From a virus: 24,158 nucleotides of DNA. The number at the start of each line of letters is the position of its first letter. Within the stretch, counting starts at the first letter, position 1. Location: positions 1 through 24,158 of the IMG/VR virus record IMGVR_UViG_3300042465_005696; one strand, given 5' to 3'. Below the pieces are notes generated by a model. The model worked only from the letters and a program-made list of their open reading frames with translations. It did no database searches and was not told where the DNA came from. Positions 1-9,775 of this stretch are shown piece by piece. A program made the translations under genes and the position numbers.

Positions 1-1
1 T

Positions 2-211
2 GGGACTGAAGATGACTGGTGGACGAAGTATGGCTCGGAGTATTTGATGTATAAAGGAATGGTAGAAGCAAACCGTTTGAATCAGATGTTCGCGGGGAAT
101 GTTGAAGGTAATCTACCACCGCCGGTTAAAGAAGCTCAAAACGCGCTGGATGATTTGATTAAGCTTGATATTGATTCCACCGAAAGTTCTGCAACGATTG
201 AAGATTTATAA
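2..211 (+). CDS. C-terminal end of a phage structural protein (partial)
   Basis: An open frame enters from the left edge and runs 69 residues to a TAA at 209-211, three bases before the next start. The visible part begins with a Trp-rich stretch (DDWWTKYGSEYLMYKGMVEA) followed by a proline-containing linker and an acidic tail. The pattern of tryptophans followed by a helix with YLxYKxxxEA recalls the C-terminal part of phage adaptor or tail-tube-like proteins, in which a 'PDLLLYGALLEA'-type helix is common. That is a resemblance from memory, not a demonstrated match. Its position just ahead of putative ejection-protein genes fits a tail or connector role. The start lies outside the window. 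Confidence 0.6.
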   Translation, partial: GTEDDWWTKYGSEYLMYKGMVEANRLNQMFAGNVEGNLPPPVKEAQNALDDLIKLDIDSTESSATIEDL

Positions 212-214
212 TTT

Positions 215-796
215 ATGGCAACTCAACAACAACAGCAATTTGATCCAATGGCACAGTTGATGCAGCTTTTGGAATATCAACAGAGAAATAAACAACTGCG
301 TCAACAGGGAGATCTTGGCAATCGTGAGCTTGATCTTCGTGGGGATAGTATTCAGAATCAACGTGATCAGATTCGGCAAATGGGCGAGCAGTTTCAGACT
401 GGGCTTGGCTGGGATCGTGAGCAAGCTGGGATGCGGAATAAACAATTTGACGCTGAGATGCAGGCGAAGATGCTGGCTCAGGCTATGGAGCAGAGTCGTT
501 TTGCTCAGACGAATCCATTGGATCAGAGATTTAAAGAAGCCCAGATTGCTAATTTCCAGCGGAATCAAGATCCGAATAATGACCCTCAAATGAAAGCTCT
601 TGAGCAGGCTAAGCAACAGCAGGCTCTTGAGTTTCTTCAACAACAATATCAACTCGCTCAGCCTGGGTCGTTGGAATCTCAGCAACTCGGCCAGCAACTA
701 AAACAAGCCGCTGCTCAAATGTTCGGTCCGATGATTCCTCCGCCGCCTCCGTTGACGCTTGAGCAAATGAACATTCTCAAATCTACAAAACAATAA
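215..796 (+). CDS. Glutamine-rich putative virion protein, 193 aa
   Basis: The product begins MATQQQQQFDPMAQLMQLLE and is extraordinarily rich in Gln, Met and Ala over its whole length. It has long predicted-helical, coiled-coil-like stretches and a proline run (PPPPP) near residue 175. No enzymatic motif or signal peptide is visible. It starts three bases after the upstream stop and ends four bases before the next start, so it belongs to one late operon with its neighbours. No Shine-Dalgarno sequence precedes the ATG. The family is not recognised. Helical Q/A-rich proteins just upstream of a giant ejected protein are often internal virion (core) or scaffold-like proteins in podoviruses, so a structural role is inferred. 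Confidence 0.75.
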   Translation: MATQQQQQFDPMAQLMQLLEYQQRNKQLRQQGDLGNRELDLRGDSIQNQRDQIRQMGEQFQTGLGWDREQAGMRNKQFDAEMQAKMLAQAMEQSRFAQTNPLDQRFKEAQIANFQRNQDPNNDPQMKALEQAKQQQALEFLQQQYQLAQPGSLESQQLGQQLKQAAAQMFGPMIPPPPPLTLEQMNILKSTKQ

Positions 797-800
797 TATC

Positions 801-1964
801 ATGTCTTTATTTAATTTCGGAAGTCAAATTGGCCAAGCAGCTAGTAAAAAAGCTGTTAGCACTGTGCGTCGTCGTGGCGAGAGCAAAGATCAACAGCGAG
901 CTAGGGGTGGGAATAACTACCTTCCTCAGTCTCCGGGGATTTCCCAGGATGCTCAAGATGTTATCGCCATGCAGAATAACATGATGATGCCGAGCCGTGG
1001 GTTCAAGCGTGCTGGAGGTGATCGTCCTGATTCTCTCGGTGGAGGCTTGGATCAATTCTATGCAAATAATCCTTCTATCCTCCGTGGTCCCGATCGCGCT
1101 GGGCAGATTGCTCAGGAGCGTCAGCAGCAGCTTAACAACGGCTTTAACTTTGGTCAGCAAGCTATTGACTTTGTCAAGCAAACCAAGGGCTACACTGACG
1201 CTTCTGGTCAGTTCATTCCTCCAACAATGCCACAAGCTCCTAGCTCAGCCTATGGCACTGGGTCTGTGCAGTTTACCGATAAGCCAATTAGGGGGACTAT
1301 GAAAGATCCGGCTACCGGTAATTCGGTTTACATGGATGAATATCTTCCACAGCAATCCAAAATCCAAGATACTAAATACGGCCCAATGAGCGGGCAGGAA
1401 GCTGGTGGAGCTTTGGCTCGCCCAAGACTCCAACAACCCAAGCCCAACCTCTCTGGGATTGATCAAATCTTCCCTCAACTTTCTCCGTCCGGCGGTGGTG
1501 CATCTAGCTTGGTTGGGGCTGGTGTGGCACAGGGAGCGCCGGGCGGGGATACTTCTTGGATGCCTAATTGGATGAATGTGAGTCAGAAGCCTCAAGAAGC
1601 TGGGATGGTTAATGCTCAGCCAGATTGGATGAATGTTTCTCAGCGACCTGAAGTTCTGAGCCAGGCTCAACCAAAATCGCAACGAGCTGGTATGACTAAT
1701 TGGATGCCAGATTGGATGAACATCAGTTCAAAACCAACAATTTCTCCAGAGCAAACGGCTGCACTTCAAACTATTGCTAAAGAAGGTTATATGCCGGGGA
1801 GAGAGCCTTATACAGGATCTGGAACACCAAAAGCTCCGAGTAAGCTTCGGTTTGATATGACTAACTATTTTCCTGGTAACGATTATGGTTATCTTCAAAA
1901 ACTATTCCCTGGGCTTTCAGTTGAACAGATTTTAGCTATGATTGAGGATCCAAATTATCAATAA
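801..1964 (+). CDS. Low-complexity putative virion protein with WMNVSQ repeats, 387 aa
   Basis: The first 35 residues are basic (KKAVSTVRRR, KDQQRAR). The middle is rich in Gly, Gln, Pro and Ser and probably mostly disordered. Between residues 255 and 312 the motif P(D/N)WMN(V/I)S(Q/S)(K/R)P occurs three times. The C-terminal 40 residues look folded again (YLQKLFPGLSVEQILAMIED). No catalytic motif was found and the family is not recognised. The gene sits four bases after the glutamine-rich gene and 18 bases before the giant gene. A role as an internal virion or ejection protein is inferred only from this place in the late operon. There is no SD in front of the start. Confidence 0.75.
   Translation: MSLFNFGSQIGQAASKKAVSTVRRRGESKDQQRARGGNNYLPQSPGISQDAQDVIAMQNNMMMPSRGFKRAGGDRPDSLGGGLDQFYANNPSILRGPDRAGQIAQERQQQLNNGFNFGQQAIDFVKQTKGYTDASGQFIPPTMPQAPSSAYGTGSVQFTDKPIRGTMKDPATGNSVYMDEYLPQQSKIQDTKYGPMSGQEAGGALARPRLQQPKPNLSGIDQIFPQLSPSGGGASSLVGAGVAQGAPGGDTSWMPNWMNVSQKPQEAGMVNAQPDWMNVSQRPEVLSQAQPKSQRAGMTNWMPDWMNISSKPTISPEQTAALQTIAKEGYMPGREPYTGSGTPKAPSKLRFDMTNYFPGNDYGYLQKLFPGLSVEQILAMIEDPNYQ
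1563..1736 (+). repeat. Three in-frame copies of a 10-residue motif
   Basis: Within the 387-aa gene, codons for P(D/N)WMN(V/I)S(Q/S)(K/R)P occur at residues 255-264, 274-283 and 303-312. Spacers of 9 and 19 residues carry the related words EAGM and RAGM. The first and third copies are also preceded by Trp-Met. The copies differ in codon choice, so this is an old, selected protein repeat rather than a recent DNA duplication. It could be a short linear binding motif for a virion partner. Confidence 0.85.
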
Positions 1965-1982
1965 TAAATTTAGCTAACTCCC

Positions 1983-4900
1983 ATGCCCACATTCTCCCAA
2001 ATCTATTCCCAATTCAACAACGCGAAGGCTCAGAACCTCATTGGTCCTGATGAGTCTCTAGCAGACTATGCAAAGAAAGCGTTGTCAGTAACCGGTGATC
2101 CGAGCTATCAGTCCGTTGCTGAAGGTGGCACGGTGGGGAACTTTGTTCGATCCCGCTCGGCTGATTTGACTAATTTTGTCAACTCGGGTCCGGTGGATGA
2201 ATGGCTAGGACAAGGGACGCAGTGGATTGGAGATAAGTTTGGAATCAACCCTGAGACTTCGAGAAGCGTTGGTGAGTCGCTGCCGAGAATGGCTGTTGAC
2301 TTTCTTCCTATGGCCGTCGGTGCAGCGATGACCAGTGGTGCGTCGTTGGTGCCTTCGGTTGTTGGTATGGCAGCGACGAGTGGACTCAGCGCTGCGAACG
2401 CCTATGAGCAATCTGGGCAGGTTAGTGATGCTCTGATCGGCGGTGCTGCTCCTTATGTTGGTGGGAAGTTGTCAGAAATCGGTGGTCGAGCTGCTCTGAA
2501 TCTGGTGCCTAAGTCACAGATTCTTCAACGTATGGGATTCACAGGTGGGACTAAGGTTGCTGGGCAAGCACTCACTGCTGCCGAGCAAGCTGCTTTGATG
2601 ACTGAGCAAGGTTTGTCACAATTCGTCGCCAAGGGTGCAACCAAGAGCTTTACAAAACTAGATAAACCTCTCGACAAAGCTTTGCACTATCTAGGCGGTG
2701 AAGCTCTGGCGAATGTTGGATTCACTGGTTTGGATGTCTTGCAACAGGGCACTGATGCTGTGTTTAATCGAGACTATCTATTTGCTAACCTTGTCTCCAA
2801 CGTGCCGTTTGCCGCTGCTGATATGGCTGGGTCGTTTAGGAGTCGCCAGCTTGGTGAATCTCAGATCAACCTTCCCGAAGCTGCTCCGATTTATCGCACT
2901 CCAGGCGAAGAGAAAGCGGTTTATGCAGCAGCTTTGTTTAAAGACCTTGAATCTCCAGAAGCAGTTGAGTCTGCTCGGAAACGTTATGGTCTTGACATAG
3001 TTGATATGTCAATTAAAACAGAAGGGCTTAAAGCCGCCCTTAATGCTAAAGAATCCGTCCTGCGCACTGCAGAGCTTGACTTTGTGACAAAATGGAACGA
3101 CTATGTCTCTAAGACTCCTTTGGCTCAGGACGCTGGATTCACTCCAATCCAGCGCGGTGGAGCTTTTGGTAGAGACTTTGTCGGCTTGGATAAAGTTATT
3201 GGTAACTCCGAGCTACCAATGGAAGCAAAGGCTTTGGTGGATGAATTTAAGCAACAGAGGAGTTCCCTGAGGGCTAGTTATTCAAAGACTGTGGACAAGC
3301 TGGCTGATCCGATTTCGATTAAGGAAAGTTTGCCGAAGGCTATTGAAGATTTGAATCTGGACGAATTTCTCAAGACTCCAATCGAGCAACGGGATTATGC
3401 TAAAGCCCTGGAGAAAACCTTTTTATCTCTTGACGGTGTCGATCTAATCCGTGACATCCATCGCCGGGAAGCTGGGCTGGAACCACTGCGCCCAGAGCTT
3501 TATCAAGAATATGTTGATTTGTATTCTGGCAAACCTGCGTCGTTCACACCGGATAAACGTATTGAACTGACTGTTGCTGCGAGCTTGGCGCGAGGTGCTG
3601 TGCCAAAGTTTGAGAAGGCGAAGAGGAAGGTTGAAGAAGCTCAGGAGGAAGGGAAGACTCAGGAGGAAACTGTTCAGGAAGTTGTCCAGGCTTTTGAGGA
3701 AGATAATAAAGTTGCTGGGCAGTTTAAGCAACCGGTGATTTTTGACGTTGCGGATACACAGTCTGGACTGGTTGTGCCTGGGGAAACTGAAGGTGGTGTG
3801 GAACCGTTGCTGGGGCAGAAGCCAGTAGTGGCTGAACAGCCTGCTGAGGTTTCTGTGGTTAAGGAACCAACTTTGATGGATCGGATCAACGAAGAGATCG
3901 CGACGGTTGGTAAAGGAAACCCTGCGTTTATTAAAGCCTGGACACCGGAGAAGCTTTCTGCGGTTGAGAAGTTTATTCAAACTCGGGATGAGAGTTTGTT
4001 GGATGTGCTGTCAAAGCCTCAGAAGAATCGTGTCTATGATGTGCTGAAGAGGTTTGACCCGGTGCAGCAAAAGGAGAGTGATCTGTTGGATCAGAAAGCT
4101 CAGGCGAGGACAAAGATTCTTAACACCCTGCCAAAACATGAAGTCACTGCTGATGAGCTTGAACTTCGCGTGCTGGATGATAATCGTATTGAGCAGGAGA
4201 GGGTCCCTCTGGAAGGTGATCTTTTTCCAGACACACAATGGGCCCGTGTGGTTGATCAGAATAAGAAAGAACATCTGATCCCACTACCTGAAGGCGAACT
4301 CCAGCGTGTTGAGGCTTTTGCGAAAGGGATTCTGGCTAAACTCGTTCCGGCTGAAGAACTCTCCGCGCGGAGTGAAGAGTTGATTAACCTGGCAAAGATG
4401 TTTAACAATCCTGAGGTTGCTTATGCTGAGCTTGGGAAGTTGGTTAGAGGTCAGTCGGATGCTCAGTTTGCGGATGGTTATTATCTCCGGCCCGCAGTGC
4501 AGCTTAACGGTGTTATCAAGGAAGGTCGTCTCCATGTCGACGCCTGGCAGCAACATCTAAAGAAACCATTCTCTCAGTGGAACAACGAGCCAGCTTTCAA
4601 GAACTCCAAAGAAAAAGAAGGTTTCATGACGCCTGATGGTTTCTTGACTCGTGAACAAGCTAAGATTGAGTTTGAAAAGCGCGGTGGGAAGTTGAAGATG
4701 TCTCCAGGGGAAGCTCCGAGGGATTGGCTGGATACAAGTGATGTTAGTGACTTCTTTGCCCAGGGAACGGGTAAAGTCTACGGCGCTGCGTCTTACGACA
4801 AGATGCAAATTCTCATCAACTCAAAAGCTTTCCAGAGCAAATCTCCAGCCGAGCAACTCAAATTCATCTGGTCTCATGAGAATTCCCATATCGCTTTCCG

Positions 4901-7900
4901 CAAAGCTTTGGAAGGAGCGTATGGAGCAAAAGCTAAAACCCTAGCCGATGCATCTCTTTCCTGGGTAAATTCCGCTGACCCACAGGCGAGGAAGAATGTT
5001 GAAGATGTGGTTAGAGAGTTGCATCTTGATCCTGAACTAGCTCAACTGGATGGAATTCGTGATGTGCTGAACAACCCTGATCCTCAGGAGTGGCTGGCCA
5101 ATGTCTGGGCGATGTATGCCCTGGGCACGCTTAAGCCGAATAATTCTAAAGCTGCATTCTCAATGCTGCCAAGGCCGATTCGTGACTTCTTTGACTGGGC
5201 GGTTAGCGGGATTCAGAATCTGGCAAAGGGCGCTCAGATGTGGGCGAGACTGTCTGGCAAAGACTATAAGGCTGCCAAGGATATGAAGGAATTGATGAAC
5301 ACCGTTCGTCGATCTTTTCGTCAGGCTGAGTGGAATGCTGCTCAGGCGGAGAAGTTTTTGGATATTGAACCGAGTTCTATGATCGAACGCGGAAATGAAT
5401 TCGCGTTTGCTCAGAGCCAGGAGAATGATCTCGACCGCATGGGTCAGGTGGGTGAACAGAAGGTGACTGACTGGAGGACTTTTAAGCGGCAGATGGGCAA
5501 TGTCTGGAACAAGGCAATTCAGCCTATTCACACACTGGCAAATGCTCATAAGGAGTTTGTCGAGCCAGTGCTTGCGGTGATGAATGCGCCGTTGGATACG
5601 GACAATGCTATTGGAGATGTCTTTAAAGTTGTCGTTGGTGAGCTGGATGGAAGAGATAAAGTTCAGATCACGAACAAAGCCTTTGAACGAGTTCAGAAGT
5701 CTGAGAGCTTACTTAAGCTGGCTAATGCAATTATGATCCGCGCAGAGGTTAAGAACCAGCGGATGATTAAGCTGAAGGACAATGGGGACATGGTTGAAGT
5801 TGTGAACTTTGATGCACTGTCACCGGAGCAGAGGGGACAATTTCAACAGTTTAGCCCTGAGGCTCAGCAGGCTTTGGCGAGTTATATCGCTCAGGCTGAA
5901 CGAGCAAACATTATGACTCAAAAGAAAAACCTTGAGTCGACTTGGAGTGAGATTACGAGCAACCTTGCTTTGCTCTTGACTTCTAAGTCTTCGTTTAATA
6001 AAGCTGACTTTAAGAAAGCTCCGGCGATTGCTGAGGGTATGTTGAAAGATCTCCAGCTTGGAGATACTGAAGGAGCCGTGAGCAAGCTGGTTGGACTGGA
6101 TGAATTCGACAGAGCTAAACTAATGGAGCAGACTCAACAGCTTTATGCGGAGTATGCAAAGTTGGAGAAGTTCTACAATGAACGTCCGACTTATATGTCG
6201 TTTAAGCGGTTTGGTGATATTCGTCAGAGAATTAGCAAACCAGGTGAGGACGATGATGTCGTTGACGCGGATAGTGAGCTTGAATTACAGGAGAAACTGA
6301 AACCTTACCTGGCTGACGGTTGGACTCAGACTAATGCTCGAATCACTAAGAAGGAGAGGAAGAATCAGGAATACCGGGTGAACTCTGATTTGCTTAAATT
6401 GATGAACGACCGGGAGAAGTTGTTTAAGTCGATGATTCAGGATTCTGGCACAATCAGCCAGGAGGATAAGAACATGATCCTTAACTATCCTTCATCTTCT
6501 GATGCTATGATTAGTGAGATCAATAGTCGGGAGCTTTACAAACCAACGACTGGGAGGAAACTCACCGGTGACTTGGCTCGTTACGACTGGTATGAGCAGT
6601 TTGTGAATTATACTCCAGCGGCTATTTCCTCAGCCCAACGTCGAGCACTTAGTGCTAAGGTTAATTTCTGGATGCAAGACCCAGCGTTGTTAAACAAGAA
6701 GCTGCAGAAGGATCAGTTTATGGCACTGTATGAACAAAGTCGCAATCCTGATCCTGAGTGGGTGAGGAAGGTTAATAAGCTGAACGCTGTTTGGCATATT
6801 GGCTGGAATCTTCCTGGGCATATTGCGGAGTTGTTTCAGCCTATGGTGGCGATGCTGCCAGAGCTTCAGGCTAAAGGGGAGAGTCTGCCAGGAGCGTTGA
6901 AGCTGATTCAAAAGGCTGAGAGAGATGTCGTGAAGATGCATGGGTATCGACTTAAGGATAAACTCTTCAAGCCTGATAAAGCCGAGATCACTGTCAACGG
7001 TGAGACTTTTGAAGGTCTTGCAGCGATGTGGTTGAAAGCCAATGGAACATCCAAGGAGACTGTCGATGAAGCCCGCATGCTGCATGAAAAACGTGGGAGA
7101 ATTCAAAAAGCTCCGCTGAGTGAGATTCGTGACTTCACTGGTCAGAATCAAATCCGCTTGGAAGATTCGATGGTTGGTAGGACGATGAGCAAACTGAAAG
7201 ATGCGGTGACTCGACCGTTTCATACTTATGCAGATGCGGCGATGGGATTTTACTCGAACTTCACCCAGCACAATGGTGTGGTGACGTTGATTACGTCCTA
7301 TCGTAAGTTTAGAAAACAAGGTCTGTCCCATGAAGAAGCTATGCAGAAAGCTGAGTTGTTTGATCTTACGGTTAATAACTCAGGTGGTAGGCTTGAACGC
7401 TCGGAGCTTTATGGAAAACTTGGCAGCACAGGACCGTTGGTCTTGGGACTGTCGAGCTATACTCGTGGCCGGTTTAGTCAACTCGCTACATTCTATCGTC
7501 ATGGATTCAACTCGAAACAGTTTGAAGGTAAGCTGTCGAACGCTGAGATTGCTAATGCAAAGAAGGCATTTCAGACTATGATCTTGGCTCAAGTTGGTGC
7601 GGCTGGGTTGCTGGGCTTACCGTTTGTCGGAGCTGGGATTGCTCTTATGGAAGAGCTTCTTGGTGAGGATATTAAAGGTAAAATGCTCACAGCTCTTGAT
7701 GAAGTCACTAATGATCCTACTCTATCCCGCACATTCTCTCACGGGATGATGTCCGCTATGGCTGAGAGCTTTGGTGTGCCAGCGGATTTGCATTCGAGGT
7801 TTGCACTTAGTTCTTTCCTCGGGACGAATTCCTACGACGGCATCAGTGCCAAGTCATTTATGGGACCCTCGGTTGCTATGCTTGACTCGATGTTCAACCT

Positions 7901-8534
7901 TGGCAGCGAACTAGCTAAAGGTGAGAGCCTGGAGAAAGCCCTGACGGTTGCTGGCCCTGGTGGGGTTAAGCGACTCGCTGAAGCCATCAGCGAAGACTTC
8001 CAACGGGATAATCCAGAGGCTAATCTCGCCAGCTCGATGCTTGGGTTTAGATCGAGTCAAATGGTGAAGAGGAAAGAATGGGATCAGATTACCCGCAAGC
8101 AGGAGCTGGAGGGAAGGAGAGACTTGGAAAAATCCGCGATGGAGATTTCAAAGAAGATGGAAATCAATCCGAGACTAGCTAGGCAGCAGTTGTTGATCGA
8201 AGCTGATAAGCTGGTTCCACAGGGATTGGATCGACAAGGGATTGTTAATCAACGTCAGCAAAATATCAAAGATTTGATTCAGAAGGTTTCCTTACTGCAA
8301 GCTGACAAAGTCGGACCTCAAGACCCTCGTCGTCAGGTCTCTGGCCGAGTTGCTCCGCTGGCGAGTCAAACCGCTCAGGCTATGGGGGTGCAAATGCAAA
8401 ACCCGATGGAACTTGCTCGCGCGATGGCACAACAAAAAACGCGCTCCCAACTTGGTGCGACGAGTAGTCAACGGCCAGTCAGGAACGCGATGTTGCAGGA
8501 GATGCAGTGGAGTAGGAATCCGTGGGAGTTTTAG
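1983..8534 (+). CDS. Giant polyvalent/ejection-type virion protein with HExxH metallopeptidase motif, 2183 aa
   Basis: This gene fills a quarter of the window. Hydrophobic, Ala/Gly-rich segments lie around residues 100-170, and a strong apolar stretch lies near 1862-1896 (ILAQVGAAGLLGLPFVGAGI). Both could touch or cross a membrane during DNA ejection. Residues 965-969 read HENSH, a zincin HExxH signature, in the context FIWSHENSHIAF. About 67 residues on, DPQEWLANVWAMY supplies E1036 in a setting typical of a third zinc ligand. Glu/Lys-rich coiled regions lie near 540-570. Large multi-domain phage proteins with embedded zincins are known among polyvalent proteins injected with DNA, and T7 gp16 is a functional analogue for ejection. 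The peptidase may cut host proteins or locally open the wall. The last gene of the late block, it ends with TAG overlapping the stop of the opposing gene. No SD precedes the ATG. Confidence 0.85.
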   Translation: MPTFSQIYSQFNNAKAQNLIGPDESLADYAKKALSVTGDPSYQSVAEGGTVGNFVRSRSADLTNFVNSGPVDEWLGQGTQWIGDKFGINPETSRSVGESLPRMAVDFLPMAVGAAMTSGASLVPSVVGMAATSGLSAANAYEQSGQVSDALIGGAAPYVGGKLSEIGGRAALNLVPKSQILQRMGFTGGTKVAGQALTAAEQAALMTEQGLSQFVAKGATKSFTKLDKPLDKALHYLGGEALANVGFTGLDVLQQGTDAVFNRDYLFANLVSNVPFAAADMAGSFRSRQLGESQINLPEAAPIYRTPGEEKAVYAAALFKDLESPEAVESARKRYGLDIVDMSIKTEGLKAALNAKESVLRTAELDFVTKWNDYVSKTPLAQDAGFTPIQRGGAFGRDFVGLDKVIGNSELPMEAKALVDEFKQQRSSLRASYSKTVDKLADPISIKESLPKAIEDLNLDEFLKTPIEQRDYAKALEKTFLSLDGVDLIRDIHRREAGLEPLRPELYQEYVDLYSGKPASFTPDKRIELTVAASLARGAVPKFEKAKRKVEEAQEEGKTQEETVQEVVQAFEEDNKVAGQFKQPVIFDVADTQSGLVVPGETEGGVEPLLGQKPVVAEQPAEVSVVKEPTLMDRINEEIATVGKGNPAFIKAWTPEKLSAVEKFIQTRDESLLDVLSKPQKNRVYDVLKRFDPVQQKESDLLDQKAQARTKILNTLPKHEVTADELELRVLDDNRIEQERVPLEGDLFPDTQWARVVDQNKKEHLIPLPEGELQRVEAFAKGILAKLVPAEELSARSEELINLAKMFNNPEVAYAELGKLVRGQSDAQFADGYYLRPAVQLNGVIKEGRLHVDAWQQHLKKPFSQWNNEPAFKNSKEKEGFMTPDGFLTREQAKIEFEKRGGKLKMSPGEAPRDWLDTSDVSDFFAQGTGKVYGAASYDKMQILINSKAFQSKSPAEQLKFIWSHENSHIAFRKALEGAYGAKAKTLADASLSWVNSADPQARKNVEDVVRELHLDPELAQLDGIRDVLNNPDPQEWLANVWAMYALGTLKPNNSKAAFSMLPRPIRDFFDWAVSGIQNLAKGAQMWARLSGKDYKAAKDMKELMNTVRRSFRQAEWNAAQAEKFLDIEPSSMIERGNEFAFAQSQENDLDRMGQVGEQKVTDWRTFKRQMGNVWNKAIQPIHTLANAHKEFVEPVLAVMNAPLDTDNAIGDVFKVVVGELDGRDKVQITNKAFERVQKSESLLKLANAIMIRAEVKNQRMIKLKDNGDMVEVVNFDALSPEQRGQFQQFSPEAQQALASYIAQAERANIMTQKKNLESTWSEITSNLALLLTSKSSFNKADFKKAPAIAEGMLKDLQLGDTEGAVSKLVGLDEFDRAKLMEQTQQLYAEYAKLEKFYNERPTYMSFKRFGDIRQRISKPGEDDDVVDADSELELQEKLKPYLADGWTQTNARITKKERKNQEYRVNSDLLKLMNDREKLFKSMIQDSGTISQEDKNMILNYPSSSDAMISEINSRELYKPTTGRKLTGDLARYDWYEQFVNYTPAAISSAQRRALSAKVNFWMQDPALLNKKLQKDQFMALYEQSRNPDPEWVRKVNKLNAVWHIGWNLPGHIAELFQPMVAMLPELQAKGESLPGALKLIQKAERDVVKMHGYRLKDKLFKPDKAEITVNGETFEGLAAMWLKANGTSKETVDEARMLHEKRGRIQKAPLSEIRDFTGQNQIRLEDSMVGRTMSKLKDAVTRPFHTYADAAMGFYSNFTQHNGVVTLITSYRKFRKQGLSHEEAMQKAELFDLTVNNSGGRLERSELYGKLGSTGPLVLGLSSYTRGRFSQLATFYRHGFNSKQFEGKLSNAEIANAKKAFQTMILAQVGAAGLLGLPFVGAGIALMEELLGEDIKGKMLTALDEVTNDPTLSRTFSHGMMSAMAESFGVPADLHSRFALSSFLGTNSYDGISAKSFMGPSVAMLDSMFNLGSELAKGESLEKALTVAGPGGVKRLAEAISEDFQRDNPEANLASSMLGFRSSQMVKRKEWDQITRKQELEGRRDLEKSAMEISKKMEINPRLARQQLLIEADKLVPQGLDRQGIVNQRQQNIKDLIQKVSLLQADKVGPQDPRRQVSGRVAPLASQTAQAMGVQMQNPMELARAMAQQKTRSQLGATSSQRPVRNAMLQEMQWSRNPWEF

Positions 8535-9775
8535 GACTTCTTCTGAAAAGTCATAAAGAACTCAGGAGTCGTGACTACCTGGAGCTTTTGGCCGTTGTTG
8601 AACTCAGCAGTTACTTGCTTGATTTGTTCGACAGCGACCATTTGATCTATTAGCGTGTCGATGTCTTTCTGCTGGGCGTGATTGAGGAAAGCTCCGTAGA
8701 TCTTTTTCTTCGTGACATAGTTGGGTGGACGTTCACAGTGGAGACGGATGAATTGCTGAATTCCAGCCATTGTTGCTGCGTGCGGGTTGCGACCGACACC
8801 GGCGAAGATTGTGTCGATGTGTTGCTGAGCATCGGTGACTAGAGCGACAGCTAGCTCGACTTCTTCTTGATCGAGGATGAGAGTATCGGAGTAAGCGAGT
8901 CGTGAGAGCATAGCAACTTTAATCACCTGGACGGATTTACTCTGAAGAAAGTTCTGCTGCGCGGCTGAGGTTGAAGTCTCCAACTCGTGGAAGTTCTTCG
9001 CATACCAGTCTTTGTAGAATCGTTTACCAGACTCTGAGAATTCAAACCGCCCGGTGAGTGACTGGATGCGACGCCCGTGTTCGATCAAGACTTTCTCTGC
9101 TTCCGCTTGCTCAGGTGTGAATACAGGTTCATCGACCGGCTTGGAGTTTCTATTCGCAAAGATGTAAATCGTCCGTCGGGAAAATCCACCCGACAGTGCA
9201 TTCTCGTTAATCAGCGACTTTGTTAACTCCGGAGTCATACACCCAAGCAAAGTCACATATGGGTAAGGGAGAGTGACCGAGCCACGGGAGATTGTGGAGG
9301 CATCGAAGGCTGGCTGGGGATTGTAGATTTCTGTCAGGATTTGCACCCAGCCGAGTGGATCACCGCCGACCTGGACTAGGTTGACGAATTCATCTGAATA
9401 GATGGAGATTTTGGTGTAGGGTCGGGTTTTGTTTTCCCAGGAGTAAACCATACGACAAGGGGATTTTTCTTCTGCCATGAATTTGATCAAGGCTTCCTTG
9501 GAGGTTGAGGCCGGTGACATGGGGAGAGGGTGCTTGTTCGTGTGGATTTTACCGACGAGGCGTTTGGCTATGTCCTTGGCTGTGGATTTTTTAATCCCAG
9601 GTGGACCAACGAACATGATGTAGAGGTTTGGTTGAATGTTGCCGATTGTCCCCATGTCTTTCCAGAGGTTGGGGCCGCAGCAGGAGGAGAGAACGGCGTA
9701 GGCTCCCCAGGAGTGGAAAGCGTCAGGAGCTTCGTTGCCGGAGGAGTAGATGTGATAAGCTTGGAGGAAGTTCAT
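8531..9775 (-). CDS. DUF3987-like P-loop ATPase, probable replicative helicase/primase-associated protein
   Basis: The frame is open further upstream, but the start at 9775 is chosen because it makes an ATGA overlap with the regulator gene and the residues before it look like out-of-frame sequence. The 414-aa product has a Walker A motif GPPGIKKST at residues 57-65 and a Walker B motif SIYSDEF with D128 and E129. A GGFSRR segment around residue 200 could give an arginine finger. The C-terminal 120 residues look like a winged-helix or helical domain. The arrangement resembles the DUF3987 family, which often sits in phage and plasmid replication modules as a DnaB/RepA-like motor. Clustering with polymerase and ligase supports DNA unwinding, but activity is inferred. 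It is the last gene of the minus-strand operon. Confidence 0.75.
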   Translation of the reverse strand: MNFLQAYHIYSSGNEAPDAFHSWGAYAVLSSCCGPNLWKDMGTIGNIQPNLYIMFVGPPGIKKSTAKDIAKRLVGKIHTNKHPLPMSPASTSKEALIKFMAEEKSPCRMVYSWENKTRPYTKISIYSDEFVNLVQVGGDPLGWVQILTEIYNPQPAFDASTISRGSVTLPYPYVTLLGCMTPELTKSLINENALSGGFSRRTIYIFANRNSKPVDEPVFTPEQAEAEKVLIEHGRRIQSLTGRFEFSESGKRFYKDWYAKNFHELETSTSAAQQNFLQSKSVQVIKVAMLSRLAYSDTLILDQEEVELAVALVTDAQQHIDTIFAGVGRNPHAATMAGIQQFIRLHCERPPNYVTKKKIYGAFLNHAQQKDIDTLIDQMVAVEQIKQVTAEFNNGQKLQVVTTPEFFMTFQKKS

